Assembly (NCBI RefSeq): GCF_040493455.1
Contig: NZ_JANFDA010000004.1
Location: forward strand, 124,001-188,000
Direction of reading: 5' to 3'
From: Microcosmobacter sp040493455
GTDB taxonomy: Bacteria > Bacteroidota > Bacteroidia > Flavobacteriales > Flavobacteriaceae
DNA: 64,000 nucleotides
Shown piece after piece: positions 25,552-34,697 of this stretch (positions within the stretch are counted from its first letter, which is position 1; each line of letters opens with the position of its first letter). A program made the position numbers and the translations under genes. The notes below the pieces were generated by a model. That model worked only from the letters and a program-made list of their open reading frames with translations, did not search any database and was not told the origin of the DNA.

Positions 25552-26055
25552 ATGAAAAAGGTATTATACATATTAATGTTGTTACTGCTTTTCAATTGCA
25601 GGAATAATGAAATGCGATCAAATTCTCCTAAAATGTCTACTGAAGATCTTGAAATAGTTGACGATGCATACGACTATGCTGGAAAACCAATGAAATTAGA
25701 CATTTTTGAGCTAACTACAGATAAGCTTGTAGAGTTTCATGAGCTTATTCAACTTAAAGCCGAGTATCCAAATTTTGAAAATGAAGTTGCCAAAAACTTA
25801 AAGGCTTTCACCACTAATGATTCCTTAATAAAAAGACTAGAAAATGCAACGCAGATAATGGATATCAAACAAATTGGTCATAGTATTACAGTGTCTGATT
25901 CTGTGCAAAACATCAAAATTCATTTTAAAACTTTGCGCAATGATGAAGAAAAAACAGATTCGATTTTAGCAATTATAAAATCTAAGCCTATCTTTATAGA
26001 CGGAACTGAGCTACTTTCTAGAAAAGTTAGCTTTTCTGATTTAAAATCCCCTTAA
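25552..26055 (+). CDS. Lipoprotein of unknown function
   Basis: 167 aa. Signal peptide with lipobox LLFNC (Cys16). The mature protein is acidic and helical, with 'TTDKLVEFHELIQLKAEYP' and no recognised domain. It is co-transcribed with the membrane protein directly upstream (one base between them). A partner role at the inner or outer membrane is an inference from this arrangement. Confidence 0.7.
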   Translation: MKKVLYILMLLLLFNCRNNEMRSNSPKMSTEDLEIVDDAYDYAGKPMKLDIFELTTDKLVEFHELIQLKAEYPNFENEVAKNLKAFTTNDSLIKRLENATQIMDIKQIGHSITVSDSVQNIKIHFKTLRNDEEKTDSILAIIKSKPIFIDGTELLSRKVSFSDLKSP

Positions 26056-26091
26056 TTTATTTGTATCACATCATTAACACCCTAAGGGATC

Positions 26092-26904
26092 ATGAAAAAA
26101 TTAGTTATTATCATTTTAGTTTTAGCATGCTCATGCAAAGACACTACAGTTAACGAAGTAGCAAAAGAAGAAACTCTCCCGAAACAAGAAAAGATTGTTG
26201 ACTTGACGCATTCTTTTTCGAGTGAGACCATTTATTGGGTAACTGCAAAACAATTTGAATTAGATACTGTATTTAAAGGACAAACCGATAAAGGGTTCTT
26301 TTATTCAGCCAATAACTTTGCAACTGCCGAGCATGGCGGAACTCATGTCGACGCACCTATCCATTTTGCTAAAAACAGACAAACGGTAGATGAAATACCA
26401 CTGGAAAATCTTATTGGGCAAGCTATAAAAGTAGATGTTTCTGAAAATGCCAAAGGCAACAGTGACTATGAGGTTAGTGTTGAAGATTTTACCAATTGGG
26501 AAACAGCTCATGGTACAAAAATCCCTGATGGAAGTATCATTTTACTATATACAGGATATTCTAAGTTCTATCCAGATAAATTGAAGTATCTCGGTACAGA
26601 AGAACGTGGCGAACATGCCATTAAGTTATTACACTTTCCTGGGCTTTCTCCTAAAGCTGCAGAGTGGCTTGTTAAAGAGCGTAACATTAAATCTATAGGT
26701 ATTGATACACCAAGTATAGATTATGGACAATCTGAGTATTTTGAAAGTCATGTCATTTTACTTTCAGAAAATATTCCTGCATTTGAAAACCTAACGAATT
26801 TAGATGGTCTACCTAGTGAAGGTTTTAAAGTATTTGCATTGCCAATGAAAATAGAAGGTGGAACAGGAGCACCGCTCAGAATTGTAGCATTAGTCTCTGA
26901 ATAA
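26092..26904 (+). CDS. Cyclase family protein (kynurenine formamidase-like), lipoprotein
   Basis: 270 aa. N-terminal lipobox around Cys13/Cys15 (LVLACSC). The metal site of the family is present in 'AEHGGTHVDAPIHF' (H-x-x-T-H-x-D), with 'VKERNIKSIGIDTPSIDYG' further on. Relatives are Mn/Zn-dependent amidases or cyclases, including kynurenine formamidase. The lipid anchor places this one outside the cytoplasm, which makes a housekeeping tryptophan role less likely. It is followed 13 bases later by a cupin gene. Confidence 0.88.
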   Translation: MKKLVIIILVLACSCKDTTVNEVAKEETLPKQEKIVDLTHSFSSETIYWVTAKQFELDTVFKGQTDKGFFYSANNFATAEHGGTHVDAPIHFAKNRQTVDEIPLENLIGQAIKVDVSENAKGNSDYEVSVEDFTNWETAHGTKIPDGSIILLYTGYSKFYPDKLKYLGTEERGEHAIKLLHFPGLSPKAAEWLVKERNIKSIGIDTPSIDYGQSEYFESHVILLSENIPAFENLTNLDGLPSEGFKVFALPMKIEGGTGAPLRIVALVSE

Positions 26905-26917
26905 CAACTTAGAATTT

Positions 26918-27427
26918 ATGACCTTGAAAAAAATTGAACAGATCATTAAGAAGTTGAATCTTAGCCCTCATCCAGAAGGCGGTTATTTTAAAGAAACCTA
27001 TAGAAGTTCTGGAACGATAAACGAGAATAGTCTTAGTGAAAATTACAAAGGCAATCGAAGTTATTCGACCTGTATTTATTTTCTATTGACTTCTGATACC
27101 TTTTCGGCATTTCATAAAATAAATCAAGATGAGATTTGGCACTTTTACGATGGTGCTCCGATTACACTACATATTATTTCTGAAGAAGGAGTCCATTCGA
27201 AACATATTATTGGCAAAGATTTAGAAAATGGTGAAGTTCCACAACTAGTTGTACCCGGAAACCATTGGTTTGCTGCTAATATTGAATTACCCGATAGCTA
27301 TGCTCTAGTTGGCTGTACAGTATCTCCTGGTTTTAGTTTTGAAGATTTTCAATTACCAAAAAGAGCTGAGTTAATTGCCAAATTCCCTCAGCATAGTGAT
27401 GTTATAACTAAGTTGTCTAATCCTTAA
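26918..27427 (+). CDS. Cupin domain protein, DUF985 family
   Basis: 169 aa. It starts with 'LNLSPHPEGGYFKETYRSS', the DUF985 hallmark, followed by 'YFLLTSDTFSAFHKINQDEIWHFYDG' (cupin motif 1 region) and 'ALVGCTVSPGFSFEDFQL'. A single-domain cupin of standard length. No reaction is firmly known. Its final 11 bases overlap the convergent haloperoxidase-fusion gene. Confidence 0.9.
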   Translation: MTLKKIEQIIKKLNLSPHPEGGYFKETYRSSGTINENSLSENYKGNRSYSTCIYFLLTSDTFSAFHKINQDEIWHFYDGAPITLHIISEEGVHSKHIIGKDLENGEVPQLVVPGNHWFAANIELPDSYALVGCTVSPGFSFEDFQLPKRAELIAKFPQHSDVITKLSNP

Positions 27428-30400
27428 TGACAACCATCGTAGATTCACTGTTTACCTTAAGCATATACAGACCAGCTGATGTAGCTGGTGCAAATCTTAA
27501 CACAGTGACTTGATTGAAGTCGTTATAGGATTTACTAATAATATCTATTTTTCTACCTCTAATATCAAACATTTCGAATGTATCTGTCTCGGAGGTATTG
27601 GTAATATTAAAAACTCTGTCTTCAGTAGGGTTAGGATAAATAATGGTCTCCGTATTATTGACAATGATTTCATCCGAATTAAAATAAGGCACAGCAAAGT
27701 CGTAAGCTTCTCGTCCTACTTTTTCACCGATAATTCGCCCAGGAATATCATCTGCAGGGGGATGAATTCCTCCCCAGATTCTTGACAAACTACATTGATC
27801 TGAAGCATCTCTATATGTTGCCCATTGTAATATAACATCTACCGATGGTCCATCTTCGAACACTAAAAACTCATCCTGTCTGGCGATGAATTCTCCCACT
27901 CCTCCTGGGAAAAATTCGCTACCTGTCATGCGTGTCATAACTTCGGCTGCTGCTCTAGAATACGTAGAATGCCCTGATACATAGCCAGCAAAAGGTGGCG
28001 TTACAAAGTTAGGTCGTTGATATGGCCACCAACTATCTGCAAGAATCCAACCAACTCCTGCGGTATCTGTTTCTGTATTAATAATGTAATCGTGACCTCT
28101 CCATGTATATAATTTTATGCGCCCAACATTCTGATTAAACACACCAGCCAATGGATCTCCTTCTTGGACTATTTCTATAAAACCGTCAATTAGAGGCAAT
28201 CCAGCTACATGGTAGTTGGTTAAACTTTCATCTGTGCTTTGACCTCTGGTTTCCATAAATCTAATTGCAGAAACTGGCCTTATATAATCGTACCATCCTT
28301 TAATGCTCCAAGCAGAAATTGCTGCATCGTGCATGGTTCCTCCTAGAATAAAATAAGCTTTTACATCCCACTCTAATGGATCGAGAATGTCGCCTTCTCC
28401 TGCAAAACGTTTTTCAAACTGAGGATTATCATTCACATAATTTAAAATCGTAAACCAGTGTCCTGGTGGTGTTTCAGAATCTGGTCCATCTGCCCAAAAT
28501 TCTGCCAAAACTCTTGTATAATCACCTCTAGGTACTATTTGTTCTTCATAAGCTTGGCCAGTTACAGGGTTTACGGCATGGCCTTGACTTATATCTCCAC
28601 CTTCAAAAAAGTTATAAAAGTCTGGGTACTGCTGATAATTAGTTGGCAAATCTTCAAAAGGAATATTACCTATACTTTTTGGAGAAATATCCCAAAGTAC
28701 GCCATCGTTAGGGTCATTGTGCGATTGCCAAACAGACACCATTGAGAATCCCCATTTATAAGCCAATCCTGGTTCTGTTTCTGTACCAACACTAATATAT
28801 GGTGGCTCTAATGGGTCATTGTATACTTTATATGGATCTCCATCTCTTTCATAAAAGGACACATCATCGTCGCCCATGGCGAAAGAGTGTACATTACCCC
28901 ATTCTGGACTTAAGAAGTCTATCACATCACCATCAATTAAATTACCACTTTGATCAACGAATCCATTAAGGCTTAATGGCTGCCAACGGTTTGGATCTAT
29001 ATTAAACGGTAAATCCGTCTGTGTTGGATTTAATGGTGTGTTTATAGGTTCGTAATAGGCATTATCATAACCAGTAGCTTCTCTAGAACCATCTTGCATA
29101 CCGTAGCTAATGATTGTTTCAGCAATATAGTTACCTAGTGCAGCAGCATTACCAAACTCATAACTTGTTGTCGTAGTGCTAGTGTTATAGCCCAACTGCT
29201 CCATGATTAAGTCAATTCTTCCTTGGGTCTCCTCAGCACCTGGAGAGTTCTGAAAACGGTGACTTAGTAAGCGATACATTGCAAAGCTAATGGCTTTATT
29301 TCTGGATTCTTCAATACTCTCTATTGGGATGAAGTCTAGTAACTCGCTATTAAATCCATTAACTGAATTACCAATAAGATAAGGTCTAGCTTGCTGATCG
29401 TAAATAGCCCAAGCATCGTACATTGCAATACTAGAATGGAATAGATTTCTTGCATGAACTGTCGGTCTAGCAAAATCGCCTCGGATAGCTTCGAGAAGCG
29501 CTTCATTCCAGATTCTGGCAATGGATTTATCCTCTGGCGATTGAGAAATATTTAAACTTACATTGAGCGTCACAGGGAGACTATAACAGTCTCCATCAAA
29601 TTCTCTTACGGTTAGTGTTCCTGTTTCTTCAATATGCCATCTTACAGTAATAGAGTCTGTGCCTTGTCCATCGATAATCTCTCCTCCTGAAACAGTCCAG
29701 ATTGTAGATGAACCGTCAGCTACTTCGTAAGTATACGTTTCTGTTTCATAAAACCCAGAACTTGTAGAACCTGAAATTACATTCGCTTCTATATACTCGC
29801 AAGAATCATCGTTTAGTGTAGCTTCTGGGTTATAGGTACAAGATTCAGGATCCATACAACCGTAAATCTTCTGGCTTGGCTCTATATCCAAAACTTCTAG
29901 ACCTGTATTTTCTGTTGCCTTAACTGTTGTATTAGCATCTATATTTTGATAGGTCTCTACAATGCCTGATGGCCATGTTATTTTTAACTCAGTAATTGTA
30001 CTTTCTTGATCGATTCCAAAATGTACAGGAAGCAAACTCTGTCCAAGAAAGCCTACACCTGTATAGTAACGCGATATAACACCACTCGAAGTGGTAAGCT
30101 CTAAGGTTGTTCCTATACCATCTCTATTGGATACTGTTCCTTGCAATACAACTTTTAACCACTTAAGATCACTTGGTTGATCAAAACTCAATAGTTTATT
30201 GTCATAGAAGTATGATGAACCACTAGCATTAGTTACAAACAAATCTATATCTCCATCATTATCATAGTCAAAATCAACTGCTTCTACACTAATGCTTTCG
30301 TCTGCCAATCCTACTTCGGCAGAAGCATCTTCAAATGTTGTTCCGCCTTGCGCATGAAGGTTTCTGAAAAACACGTTTTGCTCTTCACTTCTATCTTCAA

Positions 30401-31457
30401 ACTCATAACCATTCACAACATATAAATCTTCATCTCCATCGAGGTCAAAATCTGCAAATCGTGCTCCCCAAGCCCAACCTGTAGCTGTTATACCATGAGT
30501 TTGGGAATCTTCAGTAAAGTTGTTTGAGCCATTGTTTTTTAATAAGGCATTCTCATCGATTCCTGTAATGAAAAAATCAAAGTCGTTATCTAGGTCAAAA
30601 TCATTTGGTACGATAGCCATATCGTCTATCATGTTATCTAACCCATAGTTTTGTGCATCTTCTATGAATGATGTACCTGATTGATTGACGTATAAATAAT
30701 TGGGCTCATTAAAATCGTTTGAAACAATTATATCCATCCAACCATCATTATTGATATCGAATGGGAATGGTGTATAACTTGCTTTTGAATCTGTTTCGAT
30801 CAGACCTACTTCACTAGTTACATCTGTAAAAGTGTTATTACCATTGTTCCTGTATAAGGTATTGGAATCGCATTCATCCCAATCACTGATGTAAATATCT
30901 AGAAAGCCATCATTATTGTAATCGAACCATGTTGCTCCGGAATTAATACAATCATTGACTAGTTGTATTCCAGTCGCTAAGGTTACATCTGCAAAAGTTC
31001 CGTTGCCTAAGTTAATGAACAACTGCACCTTGAGTGCATGGGTAAATAGAATATCCGGGAAACCATCATTATTGAAATCTCCCCAAGAGACTCCGTATTT
31101 AAAGCCTTCTTGTACAAAAGACTCTTCGGTTGTGTCTTCTAGCGTCAACAGGTCTTGCAAGCCTGAAGTCTCCGTAACATCTGTGAAGGTTCCATTATTA
31201 TTATTCTGAAATAATCTACTAAAACTGGCTGATTGGTTAGGGTTTTCAATAGCATTTGCAACAACAAAAATGTCTAAGTCGTTATCTCTGTCATAATCTG
31301 CTACTGCGACACCACTGTTTCCTTGAAGAATTCCAAATCCAGAAAATATCTCTGCGCGTTCAAAGGTTTGACCAAAAGAATTAATAATAGCTAATAGGGT
31401 AAAAACTAACGTAGTTTTTAAACGAAATCCTGAGTTCATACATCTCAATTTTTTCAA
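27417..31457 (-). CDS. FG-GAP/ASPIC-UnbV and vanadium-haloperoxidase fusion, type IX secreted
   Basis: 1346 aa. A signal peptide ends at about residue 30 (NSFGQ). Residues about 35-430 hold FG-GAP/VCBS repeats with calcium-type loops such as DYDRDNDLDIF and DFNNDGFPDI. An ASPIC/UnbV domain follows (about 445-515), then a Cys-containing 'YGCMDPESCTYNPEA' linker and a PKD-like part. From about 640 to 1255 comes a PAP2/vanadium-haloperoxidase domain with K1053-x6-R1060-P, S1161-G-H1163-S and S1225-R-x5-H1232-x3-D1236. The last 75 residues form a type IX sorting tail (YPNPTED...). The active-site set is complete, so peroxide-driven halogenation or phosphatase activity at the cell surface is possible. 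Confidence 0.88.
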   Translation of the reverse strand: MKKLRCMNSGFRLKTTLVFTLLAIINSFGQTFERAEIFSGFGILQGNSGVAVADYDRDNDLDIFVVANAIENPNQSASFSRLFQNNNNGTFTDVTETSGLQDLLTLEDTTEESFVQEGFKYGVSWGDFNNDGFPDILFTHALKVQLFINLGNGTFADVTLATGIQLVNDCINSGATWFDYNNDGFLDIYISDWDECDSNTLYRNNGNNTFTDVTSEVGLIETDSKASYTPFPFDINNDGWMDIIVSNDFNEPNYLYVNQSGTSFIEDAQNYGLDNMIDDMAIVPNDFDLDNDFDFFITGIDENALLKNNGSNNFTEDSQTHGITATGWAWGARFADFDLDGDEDLYVVNGYEFEDRSEEQNVFFRNLHAQGGTTFEDASAEVGLADESISVEAVDFDYDNDGDIDLFVTNASGSSYFYDNKLLSFDQPSDLKWLKVVLQGTVSNRDGIGTTLELTTSSGVISRYYTGVGFLGQSLLPVHFGIDQESTITELKITWPSGIVETYQNIDANTTVKATENTGLEVLDIEPSQKIYGCMDPESCTYNPEATLNDDSCEYIEANVISGSTSSGFYETETYTYEVADGSSTIWTVSGGEIIDGQGTDSITVRWHIEETGTLTVREFDGDCYSLPVTLNVSLNISQSPEDKSIARIWNEALLEAIRGDFARPTVHARNLFHSSIAMYDAWAIYDQQARPYLIGNSVNGFNSELLDFIPIESIEESRNKAISFAMYRLLSHRFQNSPGAEETQGRIDLIMEQLGYNTSTTTTSYEFGNAAALGNYIAETIISYGMQDGSREATGYDNAYYEPINTPLNPTQTDLPFNIDPNRWQPLSLNGFVDQSGNLIDGDVIDFLSPEWGNVHSFAMGDDDVSFYERDGDPYKVYNDPLEPPYISVGTETEPGLAYKWGFSMVSVWQSHNDPNDGVLWDISPKSIGNIPFEDLPTNYQQYPDFYNFFEGGDISQGHAVNPVTGQAYEEQIVPRGDYTRVLAEFWADGPDSETPPGHWFTILNYVNDNPQFEKRFAGEGDILDPLEWDVKAYFILGGTMHDAAISAWSIKGWYDYIRPVSAIRFMETRGQSTDESLTNYHVAGLPLIDGFIEIVQEGDPLAGVFNQNVGRIKLYTWRGHDYIINTETDTAGVGWILADSWWPYQRPNFVTPPFAGYVSGHSTYSRAAAEVMTRMTGSEFFPGGVGEFIARQDEFLVFEDGPSVDVILQWATYRDASDQCSLSRIWGGIHPPADDIPGRIIGEKVGREAYDFAVPYFNSDEIIVNNTETIIYPNPTEDRVFNITNTSETDTFEMFDIRGRKIDIISKSYNDFNQVTVLRFAPATSAGLYMLKVNSESTMVVIKD

Positions 31458-31463
31458 ATATAA

Positions 31464-32105
31464 TTAAATGTAAATCATTTTTACAAGATCAGCCATATTA
31501 TCAAAATCAGCAGTAGATTTTTCGGATAACTCGTCATTATAATCGTGCTCGGTATATGCAAAGACATCAAAACCCCCTCTATTGGCTGCTTCTATTCCAA
31601 GAAGGCTATCTTCAATAACAAGACAATCTTTTGGTGATACGTTCATTGCTTCAGCGGCTAGTAAAAAAATAGAAGGGTCTGGCTTCCATTTCTGAATCGC
31701 ATAGCAACTAAATATCTTACCTTCAAAATAAGGCAAGAGCCCCGTCAACTCTAAATTTAATCTGATTTTATTCTCTGGTCCGCTAGACGCTACACAATAT
31801 GGTAAGTCTAGGTTATTCAATACATTTTCAACGCCTTTTATAGGTTTAATATCCGATTTGAATGCTTCAAAAGACTTCTCTCTGTACATGTCTACAAAAT
31901 CATCTGGAAGCTTTTCTGTGGCTAACTCACTGATTTTATCATAGCATACACGCATTGAATTCCCTTTGAAATGCTTTAGCGCATATTCCAATGTAATGTT
32001 TGCGCCATAAGTATTAGCTAGGTCAACAAGAACACCGTTACCGATCAATTCGCTGTCGACCAGTACACCATCACAATCGAATATAACGGCTTTGTATTTT
32101 GACAC
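31464..32105 (-). CDS. HAD-superfamily hydrolase (beta-phosphoglucomutase-like)
   Basis: 213 aa. Motif I 'FDCDGVLVDSE' carries the nucleophile and acid/base aspartates, motif II is 'CVASSGP', and motif III/IV are 'KWKPDPSIFLLAAEAM' and 'LVIEDSLLGIEAANRGG'. The cap is the helical kind of subfamily I phosphatases and phosphomutases such as YniC/YcjU. Substrate unknown, probably a sugar phosphate. It is the last gene of an M28-SDR-HAD operon, 3 bases after the SDR stop. Confidence 0.92.
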   Translation of the reverse strand: MSKYKAVIFDCDGVLVDSELIGNGVLVDLANTYGANITLEYALKHFKGNSMRVCYDKISELATEKLPDDFVDMYREKSFEAFKSDIKPIKGVENVLNNLDLPYCVASSGPENKIRLNLELTGLLPYFEGKIFSCYAIQKWKPDPSIFLLAAEAMNVSPKDCLVIEDSLLGIEAANRGGFDVFAYTEHDYNDELSEKSTADFDNMADLVKMIYI

Positions 32106-32108
32106 TAA

Positions 32109-32792
32109 TTAGGGTGTTGAGTTAGAAACTTGAAGTAATTTACCGTTGTACAGTTTGTTGCCATTCAAGGCAAAATCAAAAATATAAGATGCCATCTCCT
32201 TAGCTGTAATTGGGGCTTCATAACCTGGAAAAGCTTCTTCCAACATTTCGGTTTGTACAGCACCTAGTGCCAACACATTAAATCCAGGACCTGTTTCTTT
32301 GTATTCTTCCGCCAGTAATTCTGTGAGTGTAATTACGGCTCCCTTGCTTGAGCTATATGCTGACAAGCCAGGGAACTTCATGCTTCCTTGTACGCCACCC
32401 ATGGAGCTTATCGTGACTACATGCGCCTCTTTATTCATGTATGGTACAACGATTCTGATCATTTCTGAAACTCCAAAAACATTGGTACGATACACATTTT
32501 CAAAATCGTCCATAGTAGTTTCTGAAAAAGGTTTATTCAGAAGTGTTCCTGCATTATTGATAAGAATATCTACTTGCTTCCATTCATTATCAATAAATGT
32601 TTTTACTTTATTGTAATCGTCTTCATTATTAAGATCGAAAGAAAATGAAGCGATATTATCGAAATTCAAATTACTGACAGGCTGTGCATTTCTGGACAAC
32701 GCCAAAACATTGTGTCCTTGACTAGCAAATAGATGTACGAGTTCAAAACCAATTCCTCTGCTAGTTCCTGTTATGATTACATTTTTACTCAT
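32109..32792 (-). CDS. SDR-family oxidoreductase
   Basis: 227 aa classical SDR. The cofactor loop is 'GTSRGIGFELVHLFA', 'INNAGTLLN' follows, and the catalytic S-Y-K set appears in 'TISSMGGV' and 'LSAYSSSKGAV' (Tyr-x3-Lys). It should use NAD(P)H to reduce or oxidise a small carbonyl compound. The first 8 bases overlap the end of the M28 peptidase gene, so the genes are co-translated. Confidence 0.92.
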   Translation of the reverse strand: MSKNVIITGTSRGIGFELVHLFASQGHNVLALSRNAQPVSNLNFDNIASFSFDLNNEDDYNKVKTFIDNEWKQVDILINNAGTLLNKPFSETTMDDFENVYRTNVFGVSEMIRIVVPYMNKEAHVVTISSMGGVQGSMKFPGLSAYSSSKGAVITLTELLAEEYKETGPGFNVLALGAVQTEMLEEAFPGYEAPITAKEMASYIFDFALNGNKLYNGKLLQVSNSTP

Positions 32793-33732
32793 TATTCATT
32801 ACGACTTCCTTGGTTGGTGCATTCATCATGCCTTCTAATGCGGGAACCATTTTAGTTATAAAACTGGTCATGTGATCATAATCCATTTTATCGGCTTCAT
32901 CATCAACATGATGGTAGTAGTTGAAATTTGTAAAGTCGAACGTAGAGATAGCATGAGCTGGAACCTTGAACTGACTGTAGAATGGATAGTTATCAGATCT
33001 CATGAAAAGTTGAAATTCTCTGGCTTTTGGAAAAAATCCAACAATTTCTTCTCCGGCATATCTGTTCAATGTTTCTGCAAAATTTGAGCGTTCGTAACCA
33101 GACATATACGATATGCTTTTATCAGCTGCTCTTGGCACACCAATCATTTCAAAATTAATCATGGTATACAAATTAAAGTTACTCTTCTTCAAACGTTCAG
33201 CTAAATGTATAGATCCTTTGAGTCCCATTTCTTCTGCTGAATAGAGTGTAAACAAGATACTTCGTTTATTACTTTTTGATTTGGAAAAATATTTAGCCCA
33301 TTCCATAACAGCTACTGTACCAGATGCATCATCATTAGCGCCATTGGCTATAACATCGCCATCAACTTCTTGTCCCTTTCCTATATGATCGTAATGCGCT
33401 CCAAGAATGATAAACTCATTTTTCAATTCTGGATCATTGCCTTCTAACACACCAACAACATTGTATCCTATTATTTCTCCTATGTTGAATGTATCTCGAT
33501 AGGTTTCAAAATATGGTTTAACATTATGTTTCTTAAAAAAGTTCTCTATGTAAACGGCTGCTTTTTCAATACCTGGAGTTCCCGTGTTTCTTCCTTCCAA
33601 TTCATCTGAAGCCAAATATTCGAGATTAGACTGGATACTTGATTTTGTTATTACTTCGGAAGGCACAACTTTTTTAGTGCCACATCCAAGTATCAGCGCA
33701 AAACTCACTACAAAAAATAAAAGTCTTTTCAT
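32785..33732 (-). CDS. M28-family metallopeptidase, lipoprotein
   Basis: 315 aa. Lipobox LILGC (Cys17). The co-catalytic zinc ligands are visible in 'LGAHYDHIG', 'NGANDDASGTVAVMEWA' and 'LYSAEEMGLKGS' (the EE pair), the set of an aminopeptidase or glutaminyl-cyclase-like M28 enzyme. It acts outside the cytoplasm on peptides. It is the first gene of a three-gene operon and is divergent from the AraC-type regulator, with 103 bases between. Confidence 0.93.
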   Translation of the reverse strand: MKRLLFFVVSFALILGCGTKKVVPSEVITKSSIQSNLEYLASDELEGRNTGTPGIEKAAVYIENFFKKHNVKPYFETYRDTFNIGEIIGYNVVGVLEGNDPELKNEFIILGAHYDHIGKGQEVDGDVIANGANDDASGTVAVMEWAKYFSKSKSNKRSILFTLYSAEEMGLKGSIHLAERLKKSNFNLYTMINFEMIGVPRAADKSISYMSGYERSNFAETLNRYAGEEIVGFFPKAREFQLFMRSDNYPFYSQFKVPAHAISTFDFTNFNYYHHVDDEADKMDYDHMTSFITKMVPALEGMMNAPTKEVVMNNE

Positions 33733-33835
33733 ACTATAAAAATTAAAGCTTAAAGATAAAAAAATAGATTTCCAGTTGCCGCTAATCTATTCAACATTTC
33801 AATAAATTTAGTAACTTGTAGAAAACAAAGCATTT

Positions 33836-34639
33836 ATGCCAACTGACACCAACAGGCATGATCTCATAGATACTCCATTACAGGTCTTAATGGTCATTGA
33901 ATCTAGCAACTATTTTAATAGGGTTGATAGTCTTCAATTTGATTTGTTTTACCAACGTCTTCAAAATAGTATTCATAAAACCATCAGTAAACATCGTGGC
34001 AAAGAAAAACATCTGAAAACCAATATATACTTGGTTACATTCAATTCTGTTGATGATGCTATTTCTTGTGCATTGAAGATTAAACACAACGCGAAATACG
34101 TTACTCCAAGCTTTGACAGTTCATACAAAATATTGAATATTGGAATTAATAGTTCTAAAGCTAAATTGGTGGATGAAGCTATTAGAATGGCAACTTATTA
34201 TTGTGAAGTCGTTTCGGGAGATATTGTTATTTCTTCTGAAGTGAACTCAATTTATCAAGATGTCCATCACAATCCTAAGCTCAATAAGGATAAAATTAGA
34301 AGCCTAAAACCTAGGGAAGAAGATTTTTTAAAACGTTTGATGTCCTTTGTGGAAGAACACTGGAATGATTCACAGTTTAGTGTTACGGACTTTAGTCAGA
34401 AAATGGGTTTTAGCAACTCTCAGCTTAATAGAAATATTAAATCTCTAACGGGGTTGCCTCCAAATAGTTTCATTAAAAAACTCCGCTTACAACGTGCTTT
34501 AAAATTGTTGTACAATCGTAAAGGAACTATTGCCAATGTTGCTTTTGAAACTGGATTTAATTCGCCTACGTATTTTTCAAAATGTTTTTCCAAGCAGTTT
34601 GGAATCTTACCTTCTACGTTTTTAAAACAAAACACTTAA
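33836..34639 (+). CDS. AraC-family regulator with N-terminal class III nucleotide-cyclase-like domain
   Basis: 267 aa. Residues about 165-265 are an AraC double helix-turn-helix ('FSVTDFSQKMGFSNSQLNRN' and 'IANVAFETGFNSPTYFSKCF'). The N-terminal 150 residues look like a worn class III adenylate/guanylate cyclase fold: 'YLVTFNSVDDAISCALKIKH' and 'GINSSKAKLVDEAIRMATYY' correspond to the strand-helix elements around the family's F-x-S-x-x-x-A and G-x-x-x-G regions. The metal-binding aspartates are not evident, so it may sense a ligand instead of making cAMP. Target genes are unknown; the neighbouring M28 operon is divergent. Confidence 0.75.
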   Translation: MPTDTNRHDLIDTPLQVLMVIESSNYFNRVDSLQFDLFYQRLQNSIHKTISKHRGKEKHLKTNIYLVTFNSVDDAISCALKIKHNAKYVTPSFDSSYKILNIGINSSKAKLVDEAIRMATYYCEVVSGDIVISSEVNSIYQDVHHNPKLNKDKIRSLKPREEDFLKRLMSFVEEHWNDSQFSVTDFSQKMGFSNSQLNRNIKSLTGLPPNSFIKKLRLQRALKLLYNRKGTIANVAFETGFNSPTYFSKCFSKQFGILPSTFLKQNT

Positions 34640-34645
34640 ACTAAA

Positions 34646-34675
34646 AAACCTGCTTCAAAGGTTTGAAACAGGTTT
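34646..34675 (-). terminator. Terminator hairpin between the AraC-type gene and aceF
   Basis: AAACCTG-C-TTCAAA pairs with TTTGAA-A-CAGGTTT with one mismatch and a GG loop. On the minus strand it is followed by six T residues, so it mainly ends the aceF transcript. The stem can also slow transcription of the AraC-type gene from the other side. Confidence 0.7.
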
Positions 34676-34697
34676 ATGTCTTATATAAATTTTGCTG

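Noticed and set aside
28458..28745. Frame on the plus strand inside the haloperoxidase fusion
   Set aside because: The minus-strand gene has intact domains and catalytic motifs throughout; the plus-strand frame shows no similarity to anything.
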